Of a stretch of DNA of 17,228 nucleotides, positions 1-7,981 are shown piece after piece. The stretch covers positions 1-17,228 of the forward strand of contig JALRFT010000156.1 of the NCBI GenBank assembly GCA_023261915.1, written 5' to 3'. A program made the position numbers and the translations under genes. A model generated the notes under the pieces. It had not been told where the DNA came from, ran no database searches, and saw only the letters and a program-made list of their open reading frames with translations. How positions within the stretch are numbered: the first letter of the stretch is position 1; each line of letters starts with the position of its first letter. Source of the stretch: Acidimicrobiales bacterium. GTDB lineage: Bacteria > Actinomycetota > Acidimicrobiia > Acidimicrobiales > Acidimicrobilacustridaceae.

Positions 1-1102
1 GACTGCGTCCCACAATCCGGCTGGATACAACGGGATCAAGATGTGCCTGTCAGGAGCGCGACCCGTCGGCCAAGAGAGCGGCCTCGTCCACATTGCCGAG
101 GTGGCCGCAGCCGGCCGGGAGCCGTCGGGGGCCCCCGGGGCGGTGTCCACCCTCGACGTCCTCGACGAATTTGTGGCGCATGTGCATCGGTTCGTGGACG
201 TCAACGCGCTGGCCCCGTTGTCGATCGTCGCCGACGCCGCCAACGGTATGGGCGGTCTGATCGCACCGGCAGTGTTCAAGGGTCTCCCCGGCCGCTTCGA
301 GATGATCTACGGCGACCTCGACGGAACGTTCCCGAACCATCCGGCCGATCCCATCCAGGCGGAGAATCTCGTCGATCTTCAGCGTCGCCTCCGCGAGGTC
401 GGTGCGGACCTCGGGCTCGCCTTCGACGGCGACGCCGACCGGGTGTTTCTTGTCGATGACAAGGGAGAGCCGGTGTCGGGTTCCACCACGACGGCGCTCG
501 TGGCCATCGAAGTCCTGCGAGCTGATCCGGGAGCGGTGATCCTCCACAACCTGATCTGTTCCCGCAGCGTGCCCGAAGTCGTGCGCGAGCACGGCGGGGT
601 GCCGGTGCGTACCCGGGTTGGTCACTCCTTCATCAAGGGCGTGATGGCCGAGACGGGGGCGGCGTTCGGCGGTGAACACTCCGGGCACTACTACTTCCGG
701 GAGAACTTCCGCGCCGACTCGGGGATCATTGCTGCCCTCGCCGTGTGGCAGGCGCTGTCGCGCACGGGCCAGCCGCTCAGTGAACTCCGGACCCACGTGG
801 AACGTTACGTGGCTTCGGGAGAGATCAATACGACCGTCACCGATCCGGTTGCCGTCATTGAAGAGGTGTCGACGGGATTCGATCCGGCAGCCTCGGATCG
901 CCTTGATGGCCTCACCGTTGACGGGGGGGACTGGTGGTTCAACCTGCGTCCTTCCAATACTGAGCCATTGCTTCGACTGAATGTCGAGGCCCCTGACGAG
1001 ATCGCCTGCTCGGCCCGAGTCGAGGAGATGATCGGACGGATTGCCGATGCCGACGCCCTCGTCAAGGCATCGCCTCCACCCCGAATTGAGGAACCTGCGT
1101 GA
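1..1102 (+). CDS. manB: Phosphomannomutase/phosphoglucomutase, 5' end cut by window
   Basis: Alpha-D-phosphohexomutase that interconverts hexose-6-phosphate and hexose-1-phosphate, feeding GDP-mannose and other nucleotide sugars. The reading frame is open from base 2, where the first codons read TASHNP, the loop carrying the catalytic phosphoserine. The ATG at 41 is therefore internal, and roughly the first 100 residues lie upstream of the window. Counting from base 2, the metal-binding loop FDGDADR is at about residues 141-147, the sugar-binding loop GGEHSG at about 223-228 and the phosphate-binding loop RPSNTEP at about 316-322. All four active-site loops of the family are present, so the enzyme looks functional. 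The stop codon overlaps the next gene's ATG by one base (TGATG), which suggests translational coupling. Sugar preference (mannose or glucose) cannot be told from the sequence; the downstream isomerase is compatible with either. Confidence 0.93.
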   Translation, partial: TASHNPAGYNGIKMCLSGARPVGQESGLVHIAEVAAAGREPSGAPGAVSTLDVLDEFVAHVHRFVDVNALAPLSIVADAANGMGGLIAPAVFKGLPGRFEMIYGDLDGTFPNHPADPIQAENLVDLQRRLREVGADLGLAFDGDADRVFLVDDKGEPVSGSTTTALVAIEVLRADPGAVILHNLICSRSVPEVVREHGGVPVRTRVGHSFIKGVMAETGAAFGGEHSGHYYFRENFRADSGIIAALAVWQALSRTGQPLSELRTHVERYVASGEINTTVTDPVAVIEEVSTGFDPAASDRLDGLTVDGGDWWFNLRPSNTEPLLRLNVEAPDEIACSARVEEMIGRIADADALVKASPPPRIEEPA

Positions 1103-1359
1103 TGACTCTTGACCCCAATCTCCTCGCCATTGTCGTGTGCCCCGTGGACAAGGGACCGCTGTATCCCGTTGGCGAGACCCCGTCGGGCGACACTCCGGCC
1201 GCGCTGTACAACCCCCGCCTCCGCCGTAGCTACGCCGTGGTGGACGGCATTCCCGATCTGCTGCCTGACGAGGCCACCGAGGTGGACGAGGTCGAGCACG
1301 CCCGTTACCAGGAACTCATCGATTCCGGTGCATCCCAACCCACGGGTGGCGGTTCGTGA
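1102..1359 (+). CDS. Trm112-like / UPF0434 small protein
   Basis: An 85-residue protein resembling the Trm112/UPF0434 family: an N-terminal LLAIVVCPVDKGPL segment, and later a SYAVVDGIPDLLPDEA segment equivalent to the usual 'AYPI-DGIP-LL-DEA' end of the domain. Family members are small zinc-ribbon or beta-barrel proteins, some of which activate methyltransferases; the role here is unknown. Only one cysteine (C13) remains, so a four-Cys zinc site cannot form. I chose ATG 1102, which overlaps the stop of the mutase gene and follows a GAGGAA Shine-Dalgarno sequence; GTG 1099 is an alternative. The end overlaps the next gene by 4 bases (GTGA). A small protein of this kind between the mutase and the SIS isomerase probably belongs to the same sugar-phosphate operon. 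The C-terminal ~20 residues are acidic then Gly/Ser-rich. Confidence 0.8.
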   Translation: MTLDPNLLAIVVCPVDKGPLYPVGETPSGDTPAALYNPRLRRSYAVVDGIPDLLPDEATEVDEVEHARYQELIDSGASQPTGGGS

Positions 1360-2417
1360 TCGACACGCTCGATCTGCGTGGCTCGGCGCTGGGCATGGCG
1401 GGCCAGGTCGCAGCGGCAGCGTCCACCGCCCAACAGATCGACCTGCCCCGACTGCGCGGAGGTCTGCCCGGTGACGGTCGGGACCTGACCGCGGCGGACA
1501 TCGACAACGTGGTGGTGCTCGGCATGGGCGGGAGCGGACTCGCCGGCGATGTCCTCGCCTCCGTGGCCGGCCCCTTCCTCTCTGTGCCTGTCGTGGTGCA
1601 CAAGGGCTACGGCGTACCGAACTTCATTGACCACCGGACGCTCGTGTTCGCCGTGTCGTTCTCGGGTGACACCGAGGAGACCGTCGAAGCCGCCGGTCTC
1701 GCCCTCGAGGCTGGCGCTCAGTTCGTCGCCGTGGCTCGTGGTGGCGCCCTTGGAGCACTCGCTGCCGCCGCTGGGGCCCCAGTGGTCCCTGTGGCCGCTG
1801 ACATCCCCATGCCCCGCGCCGGGGTTGGTGCAGTGTCGGTGCCGCCCATGGTGATCCTCGAACGACTGGGCATGTTCCCCGGGGCAGGGATGTGGCTCGA
1901 CCTGACGGTTGACCAACTGCAGCGCCGTGCCGATCAGTTGGCGTCGAGCCCGTCGCCGGCGAGTCGGCTGGCGGCCGCCATTGGCCGCTGCTTCCCTCTG
2001 GCCTACGGCGGAGGCGGGCTCGGGAGTGTGGCCGCAGTCCGATTCAAAAATCAGGTCAACGAGAACGCCAAGGCCCCGGCGTTCGCCAACGTGCATCCCG
2101 AGTTGTGCCACAACGAGTTGGCCGGATGGGGTCAGGGCGGCGACATCACCCGGCAGGTGCTCCACCTTGTGAACTTCCGCCACGACTTTGAACACCCGCA
2201 GATCGGACGCCGGTTTGACCTCGTCAGCGACATCCTTGCCGAGGTCACCGCCGGGTCCAGCGAGGTGGTCGCTGAAGGCGAGGGGCCACTGGCCCAACTT
2301 TTCGACCTGATGCTCGTGGGCGATGTCGCAACGCTGGATCTCGCCGCCGCCGAGGGTGTCGATCCCGGTCCGGTGCCCATGCTCATGCAGCTCAAGGCTG
2401 CGCTTGCCGTCGACTGA
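1356..2417 (+). CDS. Bifunctional phosphoglucose/phosphomannose isomerase (SIS domains)
   Basis: A 353-residue SIS-domain aldose-ketose isomerase, expected to convert both glucose-6-P and mannose-6-P to fructose-6-P in the cytoplasm. The first SIS domain carries VVVLGMGGSGLAGD (residues ~52-65) and the sugar-phosphate-binding SFSGDTEET (~101-109). The second carries the signature of the PGI/PMI family, RFKNQVNENAK (~229-239), followed by HPELCHNELAGW (~247-258), which includes the conserved Glu (about E249) and His (about H252) proposed as catalytic residues. Start is GTG 1356 inside a GTGA overlap with the preceding stop. Together with the upstream mutase it could connect glycolysis to mannose-1-P and glucose-1-P production. 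It matches the position of Rv3256c beside pmmA in Mycobacterium, though that protein is usually annotated only as SIS-domain protein. Bifunctionality is inferred from family membership. Confidence 0.88.
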   Translation: MIDTLDLRGSALGMAGQVAAAASTAQQIDLPRLRGGLPGDGRDLTAADIDNVVVLGMGGSGLAGDVLASVAGPFLSVPVVVHKGYGVPNFIDHRTLVFAVSFSGDTEETVEAAGLALEAGAQFVAVARGGALGALAAAAGAPVVPVAADIPMPRAGVGAVSVPPMVILERLGMFPGAGMWLDLTVDQLQRRADQLASSPSPASRLAAAIGRCFPLAYGGGGLGSVAAVRFKNQVNENAKAPAFANVHPELCHNELAGWGQGGDITRQVLHLVNFRHDFEHPQIGRRFDLVSDILAEVTAGSSEVVAEGEGPLAQLFDLMLVGDVATLDLAAAEGVDPGPVPMLMQLKAALAVD

Positions 2418-2448
2418 CGGCACCTCAATCGCTGTCCCAACCATCACC

Positions 2449-2453
2449 AGGAG
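2449..2453 (+). promoter_or_regulatory. Shine-Dalgarno site for ahcY
   Basis: AGGAG lies 10 bases before ATG 2464 and fixes the start of S-adenosylhomocysteinase. The frame is open further upstream (to about 2323), but that stretch overlaps the isomerase gene in another frame and does not look like family sequence. Confidence 0.7.
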
Positions 2454-2463
2454 CTCCAACTCA

Positions 2464-3930
2464 ATGACCATCACCAGCGCCTTCGGCAATCAGTCCCAGA
2501 TGGATTTCCGGGTGGCCGACCTGGATCTCGCCGGTTTCGGACGCAAAGAGATCCAACTTGCTGAACACGAGATGCCGGGCCTCATGGCGGTTCGTGCCGA
2601 GTACGCCGATGCCCAGCCGCTCGCCGGTGCCCGAATCACGGGCAGCCTGCACATGACCATCCAGACGGCGGTGCTCATCGAGACCCTCGTGGCGCTCGGC
2701 GCTCAGGTGCGGTGGGCGTCGTGCAACATCTTCTCCACCCAGGATCATGCGGCGGCCGCAGTGGTCGTCGGTCCCGAGGGGACACCGGACAACCCCAAGG
2801 GGGTTCCGGTGTATGCCTGGAAGGGCGAGACGCTCGATGAGTACTGGTGGTGCACCGAGCAGGTGTTGCGGTGGCCTGACGGAGGGGGACCGTCGCTGAT
2901 CCTCGACGACGGGGGAGACGCCACACTGTTGGTGCACAAGGGCGTCGAGTACGAACGCACGGGTGTGGTGCCCGAGCCCACCGAGGACGACAGCGAGGAG
3001 TGGGTCGTGGTTCTGGGTCTCCTGGCCCGCACCGTGGCCAATGAACCCCAGCTCTGGCACGGGATTGCCGAGGGCATCGTGGGGGTGAGCGAGGAGACCA
3101 CCACCGGGGTGCACCGGCTCTACCAGATGCACGCCGATGGCTCGTTGCTGTTCCCCGCCATCAACGTCAACGACTCGGTCACCAAGTCCAAGTTCGACAA
3201 CCTCTACGGGTGTCGGCACTCCCTGATCGACGGCATCAACCGGGCCACCGACGTCATGATGGGCGGCAAGGTGGCCGTGGTCTGTGGCTACGGCGACGTC
3301 GGCAAGGGTTGTGCGGAGTCCCTCCGTGGCCAGGGGGCCCGCGTCGTGGTCACCGAGGTCGACCCCATCTGCGCGTTGCAGGCAGCCATGGACGGCTACC
3401 AGGTGACCACCGTTGAGGACATGCTCGGAATTGCCGACATCTTCATCACTGCCACGGGCAACAAGGACATCCTGACGGCCGAACACATGGCCCGGATGAA
3501 GCATCAGGCCATCGTTGGCAACATTGGCCACTTCGACAATGAGATCGATATTGCTGGTCTGCGCCGGATGAGCGACGTGCGCAAGGTCAACATCAAGCCT
3601 CAGGTGGACGAGTACGTCTTTCCGGATGGCCATTCAGTGATCATGCTGGCCGAGGGCCGCCTGTTGAACCTGGGGTGTGCCACGGGCCATCCATCCTTCG
3701 TTATGTCCAACTCCTTCACCAACCAGGTCCTGGCTCAGATGGAGCTCCATCGCAATGCCGCCGTGCTGGAGCGCAAGGTCTACACCCTGCCCAAGAAGCT
3801 CGACGAGAAGGTGGCCCGCCTGCATCTCGATGCGCTCGGAGTGAAACTCACCCGACTGTCCGAGGACCAGGCGGCGTACCTCGGCATTGCGGCCGACGGG
3901 CCGTACAAGCCCGAGACCTATCGCTACTGA
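2464..3930 (+). CDS. ahcY: S-adenosylhomocysteinase (SAH hydrolase)
   Basis: A 488-residue NAD-dependent enzyme that splits S-adenosylhomocysteine to adenosine and homocysteine, relieving product inhibition of methyltransferases in the activated-methyl cycle. Hallmarks seen in order: the substrate-binding SLHMTIQTAVLIETL stretch with SCNIFSTQDHAAAA; AWKGETLDEYWWC; NVNDSVTKSKFDNLYGCRHSL; the NAD-binding GYGDVGKG (residues 275-282); GNIGHFDNEID; HSVIMLAEGRLLNLG; and the conserved C-terminal KPETYRY. The length fits the longer form with an insertion in the catalytic domain, as in Mycobacterium SahH. ATG 2464 is chosen for its AGGAG site and because family sequence begins soon after. The gene lies 46 bases after the isomerase and 32 before the dehydrogenase, so it may be co-transcribed. 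No SAH or SAM riboswitch could fit in the upstream gap. Confidence 0.97.
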   Translation: MTITSAFGNQSQMDFRVADLDLAGFGRKEIQLAEHEMPGLMAVRAEYADAQPLAGARITGSLHMTIQTAVLIETLVALGAQVRWASCNIFSTQDHAAAAVVVGPEGTPDNPKGVPVYAWKGETLDEYWWCTEQVLRWPDGGGPSLILDDGGDATLLVHKGVEYERTGVVPEPTEDDSEEWVVVLGLLARTVANEPQLWHGIAEGIVGVSEETTTGVHRLYQMHADGSLLFPAINVNDSVTKSKFDNLYGCRHSLIDGINRATDVMMGGKVAVVCGYGDVGKGCAESLRGQGARVVVTEVDPICALQAAMDGYQVTTVEDMLGIADIFITATGNKDILTAEHMARMKHQAIVGNIGHFDNEIDIAGLRRMSDVRKVNIKPQVDEYVFPDGHSVIMLAEGRLLNLGCATGHPSFVMSNSFTNQVLAQMELHRNAAVLERKVYTLPKKLDEKVARLHLDALGVKLTRLSEDQAAYLGIAADGPYKPETYRY

Positions 3931-3962
3931 ACCGGTCGCCTCGACGATCACCAGGGGGAGCA

Positions 3963-4793
3963 ATGGACCACCTTGAGGGAAGAACAGCGGTCATCACTGG
4001 TGCGGCCAGCGGCATCGGTGCGGCGATGGCCCGCCGTTTCGGGGCCGCGGGTATGCGTCTCATGCTCGCCGACATCGAACAGGAGGCCCTCGGGACGTTC
4101 GCGGCTGAGTTGCGAGGAGAGGGCCGTGACGTCTCGACGTTCGTGTGTGATGTCTCCGATGCCGAGCAGGTCGATGCGCTCGCCAACGCCACGATGGAAG
4201 CGTTCGAGGCGGTGCACGTGGTCTGCAACAACGCCGGAGTAGGAGCAGGTGGCGCCATGGCTGACGTGCCCCTCGCCGAGTGGGAGTGGGTACTGGGGGT
4301 AAACCTGTGGGGCGTGATCCACGGTGTGCGCTCCTTCCTGCCGCTGCTCCGTCAGCAGGATCAGGGCCACATCGTGAACACGGCATCGGTCGCCGGATTG
4401 TTCTCGGCGCCGTTCATGGGTCCCTACAACGTCTCGAAGTTCGGGGTGGTCACCCTGTCTGAGACCCTGTTCCACGAACTCCGTCTGGCCGGCGAGAACG
4501 TCGGGGTGTCCGTGCTCTGTCCCGCTTGGGTTCGCACCCGAATCCATGAGTCGCAACGCAATCGCCCACCCGCCGCCGGAGGGGTCGTTGAGGCTGACGG
4601 CACCGTGGCGGAAATCATGGCGGGTTTCATCAACAACGGTATGGACCCGGCCAAGGTGGCCGATGACGTGCTGAGCGCAGTTGTCGAGAACCGGTTCTAC
4701 ATCCTCACCCATGACGACTCCCACGTCGCAGTGCGGATGCGCGCCGAGGCCATCGCTGCGGCGGAGCCCCCACCCTTCGTGATGCCCCAGTAG
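3963..4793 (+). CDS. Short-chain dehydrogenase/reductase (SDR)
   Basis: A 276-residue classical SDR oxidoreductase. The Rossmann nucleotide-binding motif TGAASGIG is at residues 12-19, NNAG at 89-92, the structural Asn in VNLWG at N114, the catalytic Ser at S142 (NTAS), and the YxxxK pair at Y155/K159. An Asp (D37) at the end of the second beta strand suggests a preference for NAD(H) over NADP(H). The PAW segment after the active site and the alpha-helical C-terminus ending in PPPFVMPQ fit SDRs acting on lipid, steroid or alcohol substrates, but the substrate cannot be identified. ATG 3963 follows the purine-rich AGGGGGAG. The open frame extends upstream only by overlapping ahcY. It is 32 bases after ahcY, so likely the same transcript, with no obvious functional link. 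Confidence 0.93.
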   Translation: MDHLEGRTAVITGAASGIGAAMARRFGAAGMRLMLADIEQEALGTFAAELRGEGRDVSTFVCDVSDAEQVDALANATMEAFEAVHVVCNNAGVGAGGAMADVPLAEWEWVLGVNLWGVIHGVRSFLPLLRQQDQGHIVNTASVAGLFSAPFMGPYNVSKFGVVTLSETLFHELRLAGENVGVSVLCPAWVRTRIHESQRNRPPAAGGVVEADGTVAEIMAGFINNGMDPAKVADDVLSAVVENRFYILTHDDSHVAVRMRAEAIAAAEPPPFVMPQ

Positions 4794-4871
4794 CCAGGGG
4801 TGATGGGGTGGGCGGTGATCCGTGCCACCGAGATGGAACGCAACCGCAACCCGACCGCCGGATTGGCCTCC

Positions 4872-4877
4872 TACCTT
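4872..4877 (+). promoter_or_regulatory. Candidate -10 box (TACCTT) for hpf
   Basis: TACCTT fits TANNNT and lies 6 bases before ATG 4884, so transcription could begin at or next to the start codon. No clear -35 is visible. It is one of several such boxes in the window. Confidence 0.4.
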
Positions 4878-4883
4878 GCGGGC

Positions 4884-5198
4884 ATGGAGATCATCATCAG
4901 CAGCCGCCACACGGACGTGTCCCCAGCAGTGGAGAGGACCGTTCACGACAAGATCGGGCGGCTCCAGCGGTTTGACCATGAGGTCCGACGGGCTCGGGTG
5001 CACTTCAATCACGAGGCGACCGCCCGGCTCGCCGATCGGGAGACCTGTGAAGTGCTGCTGGAAGCCAACGGGGAGCGCTTCGTCAGCCGGGTGGCCGGAC
5101 CCGACCAGTTCACGGCCATCGATCTGGCTGTCGCCAAACTCGAGCACCAGTTGTCACGGAGCCGGTTGCGCCGGACCGGGCGGTCGCGGGCCGTCTGA
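4884..5198 (+). CDS. hpf: Ribosome hibernation promoting factor, short form (HPF/RaiA/YfiA family)
   Basis: A 104-residue protein of the sigma-54 modulation/S30EA family, which binds the decoding region of the 30S subunit and silences ribosomes under stress. The N-terminus MEIIISSRHTDVSPAVE and the C-terminal segment FTAIDLAVAKLEHQLSR are typical of the fold, and the basic tail RLRRTGRSR is expected for rRNA binding. ATG 4884 is preferred because family sequence starts there and a TACCTT box precedes it; longer starts at 4800-4803 would add about 28 residues unlike the family. The next gene starts 46 bases later, so no C-terminal dimerisation domain is present. The equivalent mycobacterial gene beside secA1 (Rv3241c) is about twice as long. 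It sits directly upstream of secA, as in Mycobacterium. Confidence 0.87.
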   Translation: MEIIISSRHTDVSPAVERTVHDKIGRLQRFDHEVRRARVHFNHEATARLADRETCEVLLEANGERFVSRVAGPDQFTAIDLAVAKLEHQLSRSRLRRTGRSRAV

Positions 5199-5210
5199 GC
5201 CCCGGGATAG

Positions 5211-5229
5211 CCGTCGCCGATGGCGGCGG
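5211..5229 (+). promoter_or_regulatory. Inverted repeat upstream of secA
   Basis: Arms CCGTCGCC (5211-5218) and GGCGGCGG (5222-5229) form an 8-bp stem with one G-U pair and a 3-base loop. The repeat ends exactly where a TAGAGT -10-like box begins. It could be a weak terminator for hpf without a U-tract, or an operator over the secA promoter. Confidence 0.35.
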
Positions 5230-5235
5230 TAGAGT
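5230..5235 (+). promoter_or_regulatory. Candidate -10 box (TAGAGT) for secA
   Basis: TAGAGT fits TANNNT and lies 9 bases before ATG 5245. There is no good Shine-Dalgarno sequence in the gap, so a leaderless or nearly leaderless mRNA is plausible. Confidence 0.4.
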
Positions 5236-5244
5236 GGCCGTCCC

Positions 5245-7980
5245 ATGGGTGTATTCGACAAACTCCTGCGCACGGGTGAAGGCAAGAAGATCAAGGCCCT
5301 CGCCGGCCTGGTCCCCGATGTCAACGCCCTCGAGCCTGAACTCGAGCGACTTGATGACGACGGCCTGCGCGCCAAGACCGCCGAGTTTCGCGAGCGTCTG
5401 GAGCGAGGTGAAGATCTTGACGACCTGCTGATCGAGGCGTTCGCCGTGACCCGTGAGGGCGCCCGGCGGGTCAGTGGCCAGCGTCACTTCGACGTGCAGC
5501 TGATGGGTGGAGCGGCGCTCCACTTCGGTTGGGTGGCCGAGATGAAGACGGGTGAAGGCAAGACGCTCGTCTCCACCCTTCCGGCATACCTGAACGGCCT
5601 TGCGGGCACCGGTGTGCACATCGTCACGGTCAACGACTACCTGGCCTCCCGTGACGCCGAGTGGATGGGCCGCATCCATCGGTTCCTCGGACTGTCGGTG
5701 GGCCTCGTCATCCCGGGCGAGTTCGACCCTCAGGTGAAGCGGGCGCAGTACGCGTGTGACATCACCTACGGCACCAACAACGAGTACGGATTCGACTACC
5801 TGCGCGACAACATGGCCATGTCCCTCGCTGACAAGGTGCAGCGAGGACATACCTACGCCATCGTGGATGAGATCGACTCGATCCTCATCGACGAGGCCCG
5901 GACGCCGCTCATCATCTCGGGCCGTCTGGCTGACGCCGCGGCCATGTATTACAAGTTCGCCGCCATCGTCCGTGGGCTCAAGCGAGACGTGCACTACGAG
6001 GTTGATGAGGAGAAGCGCTCAGTCGCTCCCACCGAGGAGGGCGTGGCCGCAGTCGAGAAATCGCTCGGGGTCGAGCACCTCTACGACGAGGTGTCGACCA
6101 ATCTCGTGCACCAGTTCCAGACTGCGCTCAAGGCCAAGGAGCTCTACCGGCGGGACAAGGACTATCTCATTGCCGATGGCGAGGTGAAGATCGTCGATGA
6201 GTTCACCGGGCGCATCCTTGAGGGTCGCCGCTGGGGGGACGGTCTGCACCAGGCCGTGGAGGCCAAGGAGGGGGTGCGGATCAAAGAGGAGAACCAGACC
6301 CTGGCGACCGTGACGCTCCAGAACTATTTCCGCATGTACGACAAGTTGGCGGGCATGACCGGTACGGCAGAGTCCGAAGCGGCGGAGTTGTACACGACCT
6401 ACGGGCTGCAGGTCGTCCCCATCCCGACCCACCGACCCATGGTGCGCATGGATCAGCCTGATCTCATCTTCCGCACCGAAGCTGCCAAGTACGAGTCGCT
6501 CGCCGACGATCTCCAGCAGCGCTACGACGCCGGTCAGCCGGTGCTCGTGGGCACCACCTCGGTTGAGAAGTCCGAGCGCCTGGCGAAGCTTCTGCAGCGG
6601 CGGGGCGTTCCCCACGAGGTCCTCAACGCCAAACAGCACCATCGTGAGGCTGAGATCATCACCCAGGCGGGGCGGCTGCACTCGGTGACGGTGGCGACCA
6701 ACATGGCTGGTCGAGGCGTCGACATCCTCCTCGGCGGGTATCCCGAAGGTCTCGCCGCCCGGGCGGCGAGGGGCGAGGGACTCGAACCAGGCACGGTCGA
6801 GTTCGAGCAACGGGTCGCCGAGCTCCTGCCGAAGTTCACCGAGGAATGTGAACACGAGGCCGACGTGGTCCGCTCCCTCGGGGGTCTCTACGTGCTCGGT
6901 ACCGAGCGTCACGAGAGCCGGCGCATCGACAACCAGTTGCGGGGTCGATCGGGACGTCAGGGTGATCCGGGGGAGAGTCGCTTCTATCTCTCGCTCGAGG
7001 ACGATCTGATGCGCCTGTTCGCCACCGGCGCCATGAACTGGGTCATGGGTCGGGCCATGCCCGAGGATGAGGCCATCGAAGCCAAGATGGTCACCAAGGC
7101 CATCGAGCGGGCGCAGAACACGGTGGAGCAGCGCAACGCCGAGGTGCGTAAGAACGTTCTCAAGTACGACGAGGTCATGAACGAGCAGCGCAAGGTGATC
7201 TACCGGCGCCGCGACCAGATCCTCGATGGTGATTCGCTGCGTGACGAGGCGCTCGAAGCTCTTGCTGAGAGCGTGAACGATCTGATTGACCGCTTCTGCG
7301 AAGGGGATGACCCTTCGGAGTGGGATCTCCACGGTCTCGTCAACGAGGTCCATGCGGCGTGGCCGACGTCGGTCGCCGTCGGCGATCTCGAGGTGTGCAT
7401 CGGCACGGACGAGATCTATGGGTTGCTCATCGGGGACGCCACCGCCCACTACGAGCGGCGGGAAGTGGAGATCGGTGCCGAAGGGATGCGGACCATTGAG
7501 CGCCAGGTGATGCTCCGCTTGATCGATCAGCGCTGGCGTGAGCACCTCGCCGAGATGGACTACCTGCGAGAAGGCATCCACCTGCGGGCCATGGGCCAAA
7601 AAGATCCACTGACTGAGTGGCAGCGGGAGGGCTTTGACATGTTCGGCGTCATGGTTGACGCCATCGCCCGGGACTTCGTCGTGTACCTGATGCACGCCAA
7701 TATCTCCACTGAGGGAGCGTCGGCAACGGCCGAGCCTGCGGTGAGCAATGTTCGCTACACCGCCCCGGTTGATCCGTCCGAGGCCGGAACGGGAGTGTCA
7801 GTGGGTGCTGCACCGTCGCCTTCCCCGTCGGCACAGCAGACGGCTGTCGCCAATGCTGCAGGCCCAGATGCCCCCCAGGCTCCCGTCGTGAAGTCCGACT
7901 GGGATCGCACTCCTCGTAACGCCGACTGCCCCTGTGGGTCAGGCAAGAAGTACAAGTTCTGTCACGGCGCAGCCCGCTGA
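5245..7980 (+). CDS. secA: Preprotein translocase ATPase SecA
   Basis: A 911-residue motor ATPase that drives preproteins through the SecYEG channel at the membrane. Walker A MKTGEGKT is at residues 100-107, with the preceding GGAALHFGWVAEMKTGEGKT region conserved. The Walker B/DEAD-type region DEIDSILIDEARTPLI starts at about D208. NMAGRGVDI and QLRGRSGRQGDPG mark the second nucleotide-binding fold, and RWREHLAEMDYLREGIHLR marks the helical scaffold. A Ser/Ala/Pro-rich linker leads to a C-terminal zinc-binding CPCGSGKKYKFCH (C895, C897, C906, H907), which binds SecB or ribosomes and lipids in other bacteria. The length and zinc tail correspond to the housekeeping SecA (SecA1-type). Start ATG 5245 matches the family N-terminus MGVFDKLLRTGEGK. 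The stop is one base before the prfB start. Confidence 0.99.
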   Translation: MGVFDKLLRTGEGKKIKALAGLVPDVNALEPELERLDDDGLRAKTAEFRERLERGEDLDDLLIEAFAVTREGARRVSGQRHFDVQLMGGAALHFGWVAEMKTGEGKTLVSTLPAYLNGLAGTGVHIVTVNDYLASRDAEWMGRIHRFLGLSVGLVIPGEFDPQVKRAQYACDITYGTNNEYGFDYLRDNMAMSLADKVQRGHTYAIVDEIDSILIDEARTPLIISGRLADAAAMYYKFAAIVRGLKRDVHYEVDEEKRSVAPTEEGVAAVEKSLGVEHLYDEVSTNLVHQFQTALKAKELYRRDKDYLIADGEVKIVDEFTGRILEGRRWGDGLHQAVEAKEGVRIKEENQTLATVTLQNYFRMYDKLAGMTGTAESEAAELYTTYGLQVVPIPTHRPMVRMDQPDLIFRTEAAKYESLADDLQQRYDAGQPVLVGTTSVEKSERLAKLLQRRGVPHEVLNAKQHHREAEIITQAGRLHSVTVATNMAGRGVDILLGGYPEGLAARAARGEGLEPGTVEFEQRVAELLPKFTEECEHEADVVRSLGGLYVLGTERHESRRIDNQLRGRSGRQGDPGESRFYLSLEDDLMRLFATGAMNWVMGRAMPEDEAIEAKMVTKAIERAQNTVEQRNAEVRKNVLKYDEVMNEQRKVIYRRRDQILDGDSLRDEALEALAESVNDLIDRFCEGDDPSEWDLHGLVNEVHAAWPTSVAVGDLEVCIGTDEIYGLLIGDATAHYERREVEIGAEGMRTIERQVMLRLIDQRWREHLAEMDYLREGIHLRAMGQKDPLTEWQREGFDMFGVMVDAIARDFVVYLMHANISTEGASATAEPAVSNVRYTAPVDPSEAGTGVSVGAAPSPSPSAQQTAVANAAGPDAPQAPVVKSDWDRTPRNADCPCGSGKKYKFCHGAAR

Positions 7981-7981
7981 C

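Noticed and set aside
1305..2489. Long minus-strand open frame (394 codons) opposite the isomerase gene
   Set aside because: Antisense to a clear isomerase; its translation is low-complexity His/Gly/Arg-rich with no family motif, as expected from codon bias in GC-rich DNA.
2461..3633. Minus-strand open frame (390 codons) opposite ahcY
   Set aside because: Shadow of a strongly conserved gene; rich in H, V, D and G with no recognisable domain.
3948..5147. Minus-strand open frame (399 codons) opposite the SDR and hpf genes
   Set aside because: Covers two clear plus-strand genes and their gap; no motif or plausible start signal.
6019..7695. Minus-strand open frame (558 codons) opposite secA
   Set aside because: Long only because of secA codon usage; the translation has no domain features.
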